A DNA stretch of 64,000 nt, taken from assembly GCA_949317995.1 (NCBI GenBank), contig OX439037.1, positions 50,378,080 through 50,442,079 on the forward strand, written 5' to 3'. Below, piece by piece: positions 45,941 through 56,354 of the stretch. The DNA comes from Acholoe squamosa. Its lineage: Eukaryota > Annelida > Polychaeta > Phyllodocida > Polynoidae. Within the stretch, counting starts at the first letter, position 1, and each line of letters starts with the position of its first letter. The notes under the pieces are model-generated. The model was not told the origin of the DNA. It did not search any database and saw only the letters and a program-made list of their open reading frames with translations. Made by a program: the position numbers and the translations under genes.

Positions 45941-46130
45941 AGAAAAATGTGGCAAGGGCCACTGATAGGAATTGCCACTCTGACGGCGGACGTGTGACGT
46001 CACGGCCGATGTATGACGTCACAAATTGCATCACAAGGTGACCTTGACGTCACTGACAAACCGAAAACATAATGGAGTTGCTATGGTCGCTGCGCTCCTG
46101 GCCGCTACGCGGCAAGCAACTCCAAAAAAT
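45941..46130 (+). repeat. Repeat with two hairpins and three CRE sites, copy 1
   Basis: It matches 54900-55075 in the same orientation. A GTGGCAA...TTGCCAC hairpin lies at the left and a GGAGTTGC...GCAAGCAACTCC hairpin at the right. Between them are three exact TGACGTCA palindromes (45995-46002, 46014-46021, 46045-46052), the CRE/ATF consensus. No coding frame is present. Probably a small foldback or SINE-like element. Confidence 0.7.
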
Positions 46131-46540
46131 ACATTCACTGTTCTGTGACATAACATTTTGGGACAATTGTCAATATTTTGGGTAAAAAGAAGGGTTAAGT
46201 TGTCTTAATTTCACAGAAAAACCTATCAAATCAAATAGTAAAATTCTTGTCGTTTTTCTAAAACTTGCTCAAAAAACTACTTGCTTCCTTGTAAAGGAAA
46301 TTTTAGTATAGGGTCACATGCATTATTCTGATGTTTTGGCCACTTGACCTAAATTTGATATTTGAAACATTGCATTGTGGTCTCAATTCGTCTCTTTATA
46401 TACCCTCGATTATTTTGAGACATTTGTCATCTGAAATCCAAATCCTTTATAATGTTTCAAATCAAGAGTATAAAGGAGTGTCAGAAAATGACTAAAATGT
46501 CCAGTTCTGAAATTGTCTAAATTTTAAACCACTGTAGTGG
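46131..46540. other. No gene recognised
   Basis: AT-rich; no feature could be supported. Confidence 0.35.
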
Positions 46541-47030
46541 TCAGCGGAAAATGTCATAGAGAAACCAGGACTCGAACCTGGGACCCTCCAACTTCGGGCC
46601 GATATGGTACAGATGACGCTTCGACCAATCCGGTAATTGTACTGGTACATCCACTGGGAAGTCAGGAGTGCCCCAACACTGCTTGATAAAGCCTCAATTT
46701 CCAGGTAACTGGTTTGAGGGGGAATGCCGGGTGCTAGTGGATGGTGGTTGAAGCTGATTGGGAGGAGCGTAGGGGCAGTAATTCCCCGTACTTGGTAAAG
46801 ATACCGAGTGGTCCCACTTCGCGAGGGGGATCTCTAGAGAGCTTGGTACCAGGTAATCACTTCCCCCTAGTGTGTGTATCATACCGATCCAGGTGTAGTT
46901 GGAAGGTAGAGAATGTCAGGCCAGGGGAAGTAGCTCAGGGGTAGAGCTTCCGCTTCGAAGTTGGAGGGTCCCGGGTTTGAGTCCCGGTTTCTCCATGACA
47001 TTTTCCGCTGACCACTACACCACTATAAAA
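46541..47030. mobile_element. Composite element flanked by inverted tRNA-like SINE ends
   Basis: The outer 70 bases are inverted: ACCACTGTAGTGGTCAGCGG ... GGGACCCTCCAACTTCG at 46541-46598 and its complement at 46955-47025. The left arm keeps only the 3' half of the tRNA-like sequence; the right has all of it. The centre is homologous to 3661-3905 between the tandem SINE copies. Confidence 0.65.
46924..46995 (+). pseudogene. tRNA-like SINE sequence, anticodon position CGA
   Basis: It has the same 72-base body as 3589-3660 but with anticodon loop TTCGAAG, which by position would read CGA. Acceptor and T-arm pair well (CCGGG with CCCGG). The shared upstream block (GGAAGGTAGAGAATGTCAG) marks it as the SINE family and not a genomic tRNA. 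Confidence 0.55.
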
Positions 47031-47352
47031 AGACCAACTTTGGTCAAAGAGTCATATGCGCAGACACCAGTGCAGTGGGTTCAAATTTAATAGTATCGAT
47101 CTACCTTCAAGGTACAAAATGAGAGTTGCTGGGACCAAATTACTTCAGCCCTCATAAACGTCCATATCTAAGTGTATCTTCTTGATGGCAACTGTGCTTC
47201 TTTAACAATGCCGTGTGTATTTCAAAAATAGATTTTTAGTTTCCTTATGCCTGGCACGGGTGAATGTATGCGGAAATGAACATGTTAGATGTGAAATAAA
47301 GGCATACATGTATGGATTTCTAGATAGTAACATAAGTTACACCTCTATAGTA

Positions 47353-48259
47353 CACTGCGAAAATGGTGTTTAGATCCTAAACACAATTCTAAACATATTC
47401 TTGCAACGTTTTTGTAATCACATTAATTTCCTAAACATGTTTAGCCAAACAATGTGATTAGCTCAAGTGTTTAGAAATCTAGGTGTTTAGGTTCAAAATT
47501 TGTGTTAAGATATCAATGAAATTTTGCGTTTAGATGTTTTGGAATTTTTGTGTTTAGATGTCTAGGTGATTTGGTGGGAAGTAAGGGTTTGCAGACATGT
47601 ATCCATTAAAAAAATAAAGGGATATCTTTTGTTTGTTTTCTCATTTACTGGAGGACATCAGCAGGTATTTACACTGCAAAGTCTCCAAAGATGTCAGCCA
47701 CAGCTATATACACATATATGTACACACTGCATTAGAATGAGAGACTTGAGGAAGTACAACAGGTTGGCAGGAAGGACATCGCTTTATACTCTACAAAATA
47801 ATATGACATAGGTGTAAGTCATGGAGCTCATTGGTTATTTTATGGTAATGATGGTGGTGTAAGTTGAATTTAGTTAATTTTCTATTGTTGTGTCTATTTT
47901 CATAACATTTAAAGAAATGGCACTATGATAAACAAGGGGTTTGGGGATATTTGTCATAACAATTGATTGTAACTGTGTGCAGATAGTCCATTCAGAGGTA
48001 GTGCTGCTACCTGGTGTGGATTTTAACATCCAAGTATCTAAACATATTGATGTTTAAATCTAAACACCTATATATAAATAATCAACTGTTTAAACTCTAA
48101 ACGTCTGAACATGTTTAGCAAAAATGTTTATGTATTTAGAATAAAAGTGTTATTTTCCTAAATGTGTAGTCGATGAGACACCTAACTGACGTATATGCTT
48201 AGGTTTTAAACATGTTTAGACCTAAACATGTTTAAAATCTAAACACCATTTTTGCAGTG
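47353..48259. mobile_element. 907-bp TIR element, CACTGCRAAAATGG ends
   Basis: Left end CACTGCGAAAATGGTGTTTA and right end complement, both bordered by TA (47351-47352, 48260-48261). Many TAAACATGTTTAG-like words fill the ends. No transposase frame. CACTG ends with a 2-bp duplication fit the CMC (CACTA/Mirage/Chapaev) group by known hallmarks; that is inference. Relatives in style: 55223-55410 and 60344-60595. Confidence 0.75.
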
Positions 48260-48261
48260 TA

Positions 48262-50984
48262 AGCACATCTAGTGTCTGTGTCGGGGTCTACATTCCGATC
48301 GGATACCTACAACCAGAGCTATAACAAAAACTGCCAGAAAATAGATTAGATCACCTTCAAGGGGCAGGAAATTGGGTGTGTAGGCCAGTGCATCAAAATG
48401 CCCTATATCTCTACTATCTCCTGGGGTAAAATGGAAATGAATGTTTCAGCAAAAATAAGTTAGCAGTTTAGAGACATGTTTTACCCAATTCCCCCAATAA
48501 ATTCTGAAAAGTAGGCATACACTTGTCCTCCAGGGTCCCCATCTTTTCCCTTTTGGTCTCCCATCTCTATTTTAAAACCCTTCTCCAATGATTTTCAACC
48601 ATTTCCTTGAGTCTTACATCCCTCTACTTAAGACTCGGAGACCTCCTCCAGGGCATTGTGATTCCTCCTCCAGGGTGTCCAAGAACCTCTTTCAGGCTTT
48701 TTTCAGCCGCACATCAGCATCAGGACACATTGTCTACAATTTCTAAACCATGTTATCGCATAAAATGTCTCCATGCACTTTTTGACAAGGTGAAATATAA
48801 TACCATTGTCTTGAATGCAGTAATTAGCCAACATTTTTGGATCTTCAGCCATCTTGTAATGAAAAATATCACAGCTAATTAGATTAATACATTAGCTTTC
48901 AGAACATACATACATCCATAAGGTTTTATCAGCTATTTATGCATGTATACCTTGCTTAGGTCCAATCAGGCACTGCCACTGCTCTTGAATTCACATAGGC
49001 CTAGACCTTGATGAGAGGAATGAATCACTTACTATCTAGCTTAAAGGGCTTCTGTTTGTCACCTCAAACCCCTGACTTCTTTTTAAAAAGAATAAATACT
49101 TTAAAAAAAAGAACCAATGATAGTAGAATCACAAGTCTTTCAACATTGTATTACTCTAGATCGCCTTTATTCCTACCATCCAAAAATCTTAGTTTTTTCT
49201 GTGTTTTCTACAAACAGCCTGAACACCCTTCTCTCCAGTAAGTACAATGCCATTTAGGGTTCTGTTAGATACGGGGAAGGGTCATCTAACGGGGAGTTAT
49301 CTAACGGGGAGTTCTACGGAAAGCTTGTCATGGCAAGGTTGACAACTCTTGAATTACTCTGTATAATTAGAAATTTGGAAGCTGTATCTGGCCATGCGGT
49401 ACCAGGGAGGATTACCTCATGGTGTTAAGATATATTCTATCTTAAACCTATGGCACCCTCATATTCAACATGAAATAAAAAGGTAAAGAGGAGTTTTCTT
49501 CTAGATTTGGAAACAGCCATTGAATTGTGACCACTGTAGAGTTCTCCCAGGGGTGTAATGAATAAACCTGCCTCTGATGCATTCCATATGAACCTTTCAA
49601 GATAACGTTTTCCCAATATATTGTGATCTATGAGTATCTTACCTGCGAGAATTGGATATTTTGCTAGATTTTAAAATGGGCTTATACATTACAGGTGAAA
49701 ACACATGATTTTAAAAAGGGCACACAGGGGCTTTCCTTCCGATGAGTAATCTTAGCTTTTGATGTTACAACTTAAGAAGCTGTACTCTAAGGAATGCAAT
49801 AAAGGAGAATCATTCATTAGACCTCTCCAAGACCTCGTTCAGACACGTGAGCATTGCAGTTTTTACAGGTGCATTTAGCAATGTGAATTAAGAATGATCT
49901 AATTACGGCCAGTATAATCATGAGAGAGTACATATATGCTGCTTCATGCCTCGTCGGAGTGAGGCTGGCCTTTTAAAATAACTTTTCAAGAATGGCAGAG
50001 TTTCCGCGAAAAAAGAGGTGCAGTACGTGATCGGTTATGAACTGCACTGGAGCTTCAACCCGTCATGTAGAATTCTGATGGTTTTCGACAGAATCGAGCA
50101 CTTTTCTTCTATGGTATTTATGATCCACCATGTGAGTTTGAATTAGAAAACCAATATTATCTCACGTCAAACATGATTTACCCCAAGGTTGTCATAGCGG
50201 TTGACAGGAAGACAATCACTTATTTGTATCTAAGCCGCCTCCATCATCTAGTTAGTAGCAGTAGCAGGTCCCCTCGGACCGTGCCCGACTTTGATTTTGC
50301 ATTCATCAGAGCTGACACATTTTAGCACTTGTGGGTCCTTTGCCAATATGGCCATATCAGGCCTGACTCATTAGATTACTGTGTAATTAGAAATATTGAA
50401 TTCTAAACAAGGCGTAAGGAGACTGGAATGGCAATATGTTGACGTGTGCCGCCGTGACACTATGCATGGTAAAAGGCAGTGATGACAGCCTTGATAGTCT
50501 ACTCCACTGTCATCACTTGACGTGCTTCCTTCTCAATGTAAGCCAACAATCTCTGCCTCTCTCGCTCTGAAGATGTTTACTCCTTCCTGCCTGTTTGCAC
50601 AGCAAAGGACTATCACCCATGAAACCCCAATGCACGAGCTACCCCTTGCATTGTTCATCTATACTGAACGTATACTTATTGTCATCTCATGATCAGAACC
50701 CCCTCCCCCCCCCCCCCGAATACCTAAATCCTTGGGGCATTTCACCCGACTGGACAACATCGTACTTTAAGGAGTAACAAACGGGCCCAGGCTCAGAGGG
50801 GTAAATTGCTGTGCATTTTTCCTGTTTTAATGCCCAGGTAGTTGATGACCCATGACTTATAGCAGACCTTGTCTTTACCACAGCTCCCCCAATTTTGATT
50901 AGGTGGTTAGCAGAGGAACCTTCAGTTCAGGCGAAACTCAGAAGAGTCCAGACGAGGGAGAATTGTGCGGGGGGGCTTATAGTA
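48262..50984. other. No gene recognised
   Basis: Long stretch without repeats or domains I could support. GTTATCTAACGGGGAGTT words repeat at 49284-49315. Confidence 0.35.
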
Positions 50985-52146
50985 CCCAGCAAATTGGTGT
51001 CAGTCTGAGCCAGCATGTGCCACCAAGTGTGAGCAGGTTTCGCGTGATAACACAGAGCGTCAGCTCGAGTCACCATATGTCAATAGTCACGATGTGTGAC
51101 ATATTGTGACACATAGTGACTCATCTCCAAAAGTCATAGGATTATGCAGGGTGAGCCTGCGCCAGTCTGTGTCAGTAGTCACATTGACTGACTCATGGTG
51201 ACGAAGTTCATGATTCGTGTGAGGTGAACCTGTGTGAGCATGTGCCAGACTGTGTCAGTAGTCACACAGAGTGACATTTGCTCACACATTTTGCTATCCG
51301 TGTGAGGTGACACTGCATGAGCAGGCACCAGTCCATACCAGTAGTCACACAGAGTGACTCATAGTGACACATACAGATATTTGTGTGAGGTGACAACATG
51401 TGAGCATGTGTCAGCCTGTGTCAGTAGGTGTCAGTATTCACTCAATGCCACACATATTGACGCATTAATGAAGGCATGAAGTGACATATGTGTGAGAATG
51501 TGTAGGTCTGTGTCAGTAGTCACACTGGTTAGCACATGACAACATAGGTTTCAGGTCTGAGAGAACTTGTATGGATTCACTCTATGTGTGTACTTTGGGG
51601 CAGGGGGAAATCAGATAAATGCTGATTCAACTAATATTGCCTAATGAATCAATGTGTTTATAGGTAATATGCATTGATATGTATGTAGAGACTCTAATGA
51701 TACCTGAAAAGATGAATTTAAATTTGGCTTTGGCATATTAAAAGGTAGTTTCATTAGTCTATGGGACTTAACACTGAATTGGAATCATCAACATCTCATG
51801 TAGTATTGAGGCACAGATTTATCTTGGTTTCATAAATGATCAATAGTTTGATGCACAGTGATCAAGAAGGTGGTATGTATTCAAGAAACATGTGTAAGAA
51901 CTCTTGATATAAGGACAATTAAGATTGTGCATTGGGTGATAATAGGGGCAGTATGCTGCATTTTGATCCAAACATGATAGGTTCTGACAAATGTGTGAAT
52001 ATGTGTCACTCTGTGTCAGTACTCACACATTATGACACAAGCTGACTTACAGTGACATAACCTGGTATTTCCTTTATGGTGTGTGCGTGATCATGCGTCA
52101 CTCGATGTCAGTTCTCACACATTGTGATGAAGTTCCATGAATTCTG

Positions 52147-52283
52147 ATTGGTCAATTTCAAATTCTTAGCCCCTGATTGGTCCATTTCAGATTTCCCTCC
52201 TTTTCCTAGTTCCTTTGTTCTCAGCATTTGTAACTTGGGTTTCACAACACACAGGCACATGAGGCAAGGATACCACATACAAG
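52147..52283 (+). promoter_or_regulatory. CCAAT-box / splice-donor module, copy 2
   Basis: ATTGG at 52147-52151 and 52176-52180 (reverse CCAAT boxes, 29 bp apart), then a pyrimidine-rich tract, then ACACACAGGCACATGAGGCA and a donor CAAG|GTGAGTAG at 52283/52284. Conserved in copy 1. The implied intron to 53065 is 782 bp and contains the nested MITE. In the exon an ATG (from CACATGAGG) exists here but not in copy 1. Confidence 0.4.
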
Positions 52284-52484
52284 GTGAGTAGTCTTACAGT
52301 CCTAGTACAGATTCTTATTGGAATTCCAGAAGACCTGCAGTTCTACTGAAGCACATGAGCACATATTGTCTTTTTCTTAATCTATAAATTCCTGGTTGAT
52401 AGCACATTTCATGTTGGTAATTTCCAAGCTGGATGGGTTGAGAATGCAGTACATTTTACTCCATTTCTATCTCATGGCACATAA

Positions 52485-52964
52485 GGGAGTGATATTTTTA
52501 TAACAACAGGGGGGCTGGTGGGTTTGACAGGGGGGGGGTAAATTTTTTTCAGCCTCTTGTCCGTGCATTACTATAGGCTAAATGGGCATGTTTGCGCATG
52601 GTTTTTAAAAAAAAAATGCAAACCTTCTAGGGAGGGCAAAGTTATTTTACTTCTTTTCAGTGAAAAAGCCTGTGTGTCTCTATAGGTTAAAAGGGCGCAA
52701 TTGCACACAATATTCAGGTCCTGGGGGGGGGACAAAAAATGTTGACCCTCTCAAGGGGTGGGGAATTTTTGTCAACCTTTTGAGAGGGAGGCAGGATAAT
52801 TTACTTCTTTTCAGGGAATAAGCCTGTGCATTACTATTGAGGTTGAAAGGGCGTGTTCATGCATTATTTTCTAGATGTGGGGGGGGGGAGGGGGAATTTG
52901 ACCCTCCTTGCTTCCACATGAAAATCCACCACCCCCTGTTGTTAAAAAAAGGATCACTCTCCCC
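52485..52964. mobile_element. Nested Harbinger-like MITE, copy 2
   Basis: Left end GGGAGTGATATTTTTATAAC preceded by TAA (52482-52484); right end GGATCACTCTCCCC is eroded. It is larger than the free copies (480 bp) because of several G-run blocks. Same location as in copy 1. Confidence 0.7.
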
Positions 52965-53065
52965 TGTGGGAGATTCAGGTGGGTAGAAATATGTGGTACT
53001 GAAAATGTGTTTATGCTATGCTTTATTGAATATTCATGTCTGTTGTCTGTTTTATATCTTGACAG

Positions 53066-53158
53066 GTATATGAAGAGCACCTCAAAGAATCAACCATGGA
53101 GAAAGGTCATGCAAGATATCCATACAAATCAAAAGGACATGGAAACAGGATGAATTGA
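53066..53158 (+). CDS. Terminal coding exon candidate, copy 2
   Basis: Acceptor TTATATCTTGACAG (to 53065), then a 93-base open frame (VYEEHLKESTMEKGHAR ... RMN) ending with TGA at 53156-53158 and AATAAA at 53171-53176. A second frame in the same exon is also open (MKSTSKNQPWRKVMQD ... ETG). Conservation of acceptor, length, stop and poly(A) signal with copy 1 suggests both derive from a longer gene's last exon. The family is not recognised. Confidence 0.35.
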   Translation, partial: VYEEHLKESTMEKGHARYPYKSKGHGNRMN

Positions 53159-53229
53159 TATTTGATTTTGAATAAAAGAACCCCCTCCCCCATTCTAAAG
53201 GGGTATTGAAATGTCAGTATGCATGAGTG

Positions 53230-53480
53230 TGAGTGAGTGTGTGTTATGGCACATGTGTCATAATGTGTCATAACTTATGTGTCAGCTCTGGTGAGGTTGC
53301 GTTATAACACATGCGTCAACATGTGTGAGGCCACGTCATAACACATGCGTCAGTATGGGTGAGGCCGTGAGTCATAACACATGTGTCAGTATGGGTTAGT
53401 GTGCGTTATGACACATGTGTCAACATGGGTGGGGCTGCATCATGACACATGTGTCAGAATGTGCCAGTCGGTGTCATCAA
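53230..53480. repeat. TGACACATGTGTCA subterminal cluster
   Basis: The palindrome-like word ACACATGTGTCA and close variants recur every 25-45 bases in this end of copy 2 and in 8800-8960 of copy 1. In DNA transposons such clusters often bind transposase; that is inference here. Confidence 0.75.
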
Positions 53481-53974
53481 TGACACAAGGTGGCTCAATT
53501 TTTTTCTGTAGAGCGCATGAGTTAGCACTCACACACATTGACTCAGAGCGACACCAATTTGCTGGGTACCATTTCTATGGTGGTGTCCACCTCGCGTTAT
53601 ATGATCGATGTACGGGGGGCCTGGGGACGAACAGACACACAACCTTACCCCAGAGAATGCTATATTTACATTGAGGGTTCCTACTAACAGTGCATCTACC
53701 TGACTACCTTGTGACTGTGAGGAATGTTTGCTCACATCTAACCACCCTAATGTGGCCTCCTCCTATCTACCATCACTTACCCGGTATGATGGCTGGCATC
53801 ACACGGTCTCACGTATCCTTATGTTTCTTATTATAGCCCTCTGCGGGTAAATAAACCAAATGAACTCAGTTGACCTTTGATGTTGAAGGTTGAGGTGGTA
53901 ATGTCTCACTATTCTGCAAAGATTTAAGTATATTTTTAGGCTCCATTCTGTAGATAAGACCACATGACGTCACT

Positions 53975-54064
53975 GACCCCCCCCCCAGTCAAGGGGTCAA
54001 AAAGATTCTGACCCCCCCTCAAACCCACCAGCCCCCCCCCCATTGTTAAAAAATGATCACTCAA
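53975..54064. mobile_element. Half of a Harbinger-like MITE
   Basis: C-run blocks followed by CATTGTTAAAAAATGATCACT match the right half of 1616-1858. The left half and terminal CCC are gone. Confidence 0.55.
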
Positions 54065-54361
54065 TATAGGTAAAGTGAAAGCAAAAGCAAGGGTAGGGGG
54101 CCTTCCCCGTGAACATCCCAACACCACTTAGCTTCACGCCTGAGAGTGTTCCTGGTGGTTACATGCGGTGACTGCAGTAATTCATATCTTGTGCACATTC
54201 CAGCATACACCACGTTAATTTGCTTATCTCGCACACGACCAGGCCATGAGATAACCACTCAGGGTCATCTTACCAAGTTGGGGCCTTAGATTTTACAAAG
54301 GCGGATGAGCATTGCTCAGACTCTAAGCTGCAGCCCGTGCACAATTGCACCTTGCTCTCTT

Positions 54362-54583
54362 CCCAGCAAATTGTCGTGAGTCCTCGTCAACCTGTGTGAA
54401 GTGGCTCACACATGTCGCTAGATGGAACACAACGTCATTATAGCACAAGATCACCAGGAATAGCAATTGCTATGCCATGTGAGTCAGACACACAGTGGGG
54501 AAAGATGACGGAATGAGTTATCACTCAAAAAGGAGTCACCATTGATGACCAATCATGGCGACAGATGACGACAATTTGCTGGG
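54362..54583. mobile_element. 222-bp MITE sharing CCCAGCAAATTG ends
   Basis: Left CCCAGCAAATTGTCGTGAG and right complement (ATGACGACAATTTGCTGGG), bordered by TT on both sides. Same terminal 12 bases as the 2.58-kb element at 50985-53566, so it is likely mobilised by the same enzyme. Interior has GTGGCTCACACATGTCGC words. Confidence 0.75.
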
Positions 54584-54668
54584 TTCCAGCATATTGATCA
54601 AATTGTTGTAGTCTGGTTAATTCTGCCACCTATTCTCACTCCAGCTATCTTACCGTGTATTAGCTCTG

Positions 54669-54905
54669 TCAAATGACCTGGAATTGGGTGGACCTATCGT
54701 GCTTAGGAATAGTCCCCAGTGCATGGACACACTGAGGATGGCGGTCGACTATCTTCAACTTGCCATTTGCTAACTCATCTAGAACCAACTTGTTCATTTT
54801 ATTTTTTGCCTCAGGTAACAGGATTGAGTTGGAGTTGGACCTATTGTACTCTCCATTGCATCCCTCATTCACAATTCTAAACCCCTTCACAACACCATAA
54901 TCAAG
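54669..54905 (-). pseudogene. DIRS-like RT N-terminal fragment
   Basis: Minus frame reading DYGVVKGFRIVNEG then ELANGKLKIVDRHPQCVHAL and GTIPKHDRS aligns by eye with the N-terminal RT portion at 43150-42930 (VHSGFTIVD; CIHSLDAIKKNDG). It is not the same element (substantially diverged). It abuts the hairpin/CRE repeat at 54906. Confidence 0.6.
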
Positions 54906-55075
54906 AAAAATGTGGCAAGGAACACGGATAGGAGTTGCCACTCTGTGGCGACGTATAACGTCACAAATTGCGTCACAAGGTGACCGTGACATCACTGACA
55001 AACCAAAAACATAACGAAGTTGCTACGGTCGCTGCTCTCCCGGCCGCTATGCGGCAAGCAACTCCAAAAAAAGTA
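54906..55075 (+). repeat. Hairpin/CRE repeat, copy 2
   Basis: It matches 45945-46130: GTGGCAA...TTGCCAC hairpin, CAAGGTGACC block, and terminal GCGGCAAGCAACTCC. The CRE sites have decayed to TAACGTCA and TGACATCA. Confidence 0.7.
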
Positions 55076-55222
55076 ACCAGACTTGTGATCAACTCCTCCT
55101 GGATGATTAAAATATTCATTTAAAAAGGTACAAGGGCTTTGTTGAGTGACACAACTACTTTTACTTTGGGGACCGCAAAACATTATTTTGACTTTTTGTT
55201 TTTCTTTTATTGTTTAGATGTA

Positions 55223-55410
55223 CACTGTAAAAAAATAACTGTTGAATCTACCAGGGATCCTCATAAAACTGAACAGTGAACCACCGTATTAATTGAAAGC
55301 ACTGAGCCGGTTTAGAAGTCCCAGGTGGCAGTACAATGGTACACAAATGTAAAAGGCAACGTTGGGATGAGGAATGCACCGTTATTTTGACAACATTTCT
55401 TTTTACAGTG
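55223..55410. mobile_element. 188-bp MITE, CACTGTAAAAA ends
   Basis: Ends CACTGTAAAAAAATAACTGT and complement, bordered by TA (55221-55222, 55411-55412). No open frame. In style a relative of 47353-48259. Confidence 0.75.
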
Positions 55411-55570
55411 TACTCAAGAGTGATTGGATGCCTAAGATGGCCAATATTGCAATAAAAGTGATTTAATATTATACTCGTTAACTTCGGAGGGGGCGGTCAG
55501 GTGGGTTGGAGTGCTCAAAATCAAAACGATGTTGAAAAACGGATAACAACCATGTACAATACTGCCAATA

Positions 55571-55585
55571 GGTTATGGGCCCAGC
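55571..55585 (+). promoter_or_regulatory. Primer binding site
   Basis: GGTTATGGGCCCAGC is the complement of the anticodon stem-loop of initiator methionine tRNA, the half-tRNA primer known for copia. It follows only a few bases after the truncated LTR. Confidence 0.8.
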
Positions 55586-56016
55586 ATTGGTTATTTGGCA
55601 GTATTAAAGACCATAGGAGTGTCTACATCTGCCAAGGATATTGTAAAGGTTGGTGAATTGAAACAGACATGTTTTTGACCTGTGAGAAAAGTGCTGAGTT
55701 GGCAGTGACTGCAGGTAGTGCCGGGTCAATGCACATGGCTTGACTTAGCTGGGAACTAGGGCAGTCATGAAAAGTGCAATGTCAGCATTTTGGACATGAG
55801 TAGGCCTATACAGTTTAAAAACAAGCTGAGTGTGCTGCATGGAGAACTTTCACTACGTAATCTTGCTGTGTGGAAAGTTGTGTGTGATGACTTGTGTGTT
55901 TAGAAGTCGGTTCATGATTCATCACAGCAGAGATAGTAGCAAGTTTATGTGTACAATGCAGAAGGAGCTTTGAGAACTGACAAGGCCACCAGGAGAGTCC
56001 ATTGTGTGACTGGCAT

Positions 56017-56262
56017 GTTAAAGTAGTACTGACATGTGTTAAAGTAGTACTGACGTGTGTTAAAGTAGTACTGATGTGTGTTAAAGTAGTACTGACGTGT
56101 GTTAAAGTAGTACTGATGTGTGTTAAAGTAGTACTGATGTGTGTTAAAGTAGTACTGACGTGTGTTAAAGTAGTACTGATGTGTGTTAAAGTAGTACTCA
56201 CATTGTGGACAGTATTACTCACATTGTGGACAGTATTACTCACGTTGTAGACAGTACAGTGC
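56017..56262 (+). repeat. 21-bp tandem repeats in the copia leader
   Basis: GTTAAAGTAGTACTGAYGTGT recurs nine times at exactly 21 bp from 56017. Three units of another 21-mer (ATTGTGGACAGTATTACTCAC) follow to about 56262. As 21 is a multiple of three, long open frames arise on both strands, which I do not regard as genes. Confidence 0.9.
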
Positions 56263-56354
56263 TACATTCAGAAGGAGCATTAAGCTTAATTAAATTTTAT
56301 TGCTCTTTGACAATTTTTGAGTAAATTTAGATTTGTGAATTGTTCAAAATCAAA

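Larger units (their letters stand above)
50985..53566 (+). mobile_element. Large TIR element, copy 2 (complete, 2,582 bp)
   Basis: Termini CCCAGCAAATTGGTGTCAG and complement (ACACCAATTTGCTGGG), bordered by TA (50983-50984, 53567-53568). The subterminal regions are packed with GTGTCAGTAGTCACA and TGACACATGTGTCA words on both strands. The interior holds a CCAAT/first-exon module (52147-52283), a nested Harbinger-like MITE (52485-52964) and a terminal exon with AATAAA (53066-53176). Copy 1 (8786-11646) is inverted relative to it. No transposase; superfamily not assigned. Confidence 0.85.

Noticed and set aside
55815..56243. 142-codon minus frame with repeated VSTTLTH units, and the plus-strand counterpart
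   Set aside because: Both arise from 21-bp tandem repeats, whose period is a multiple of three.
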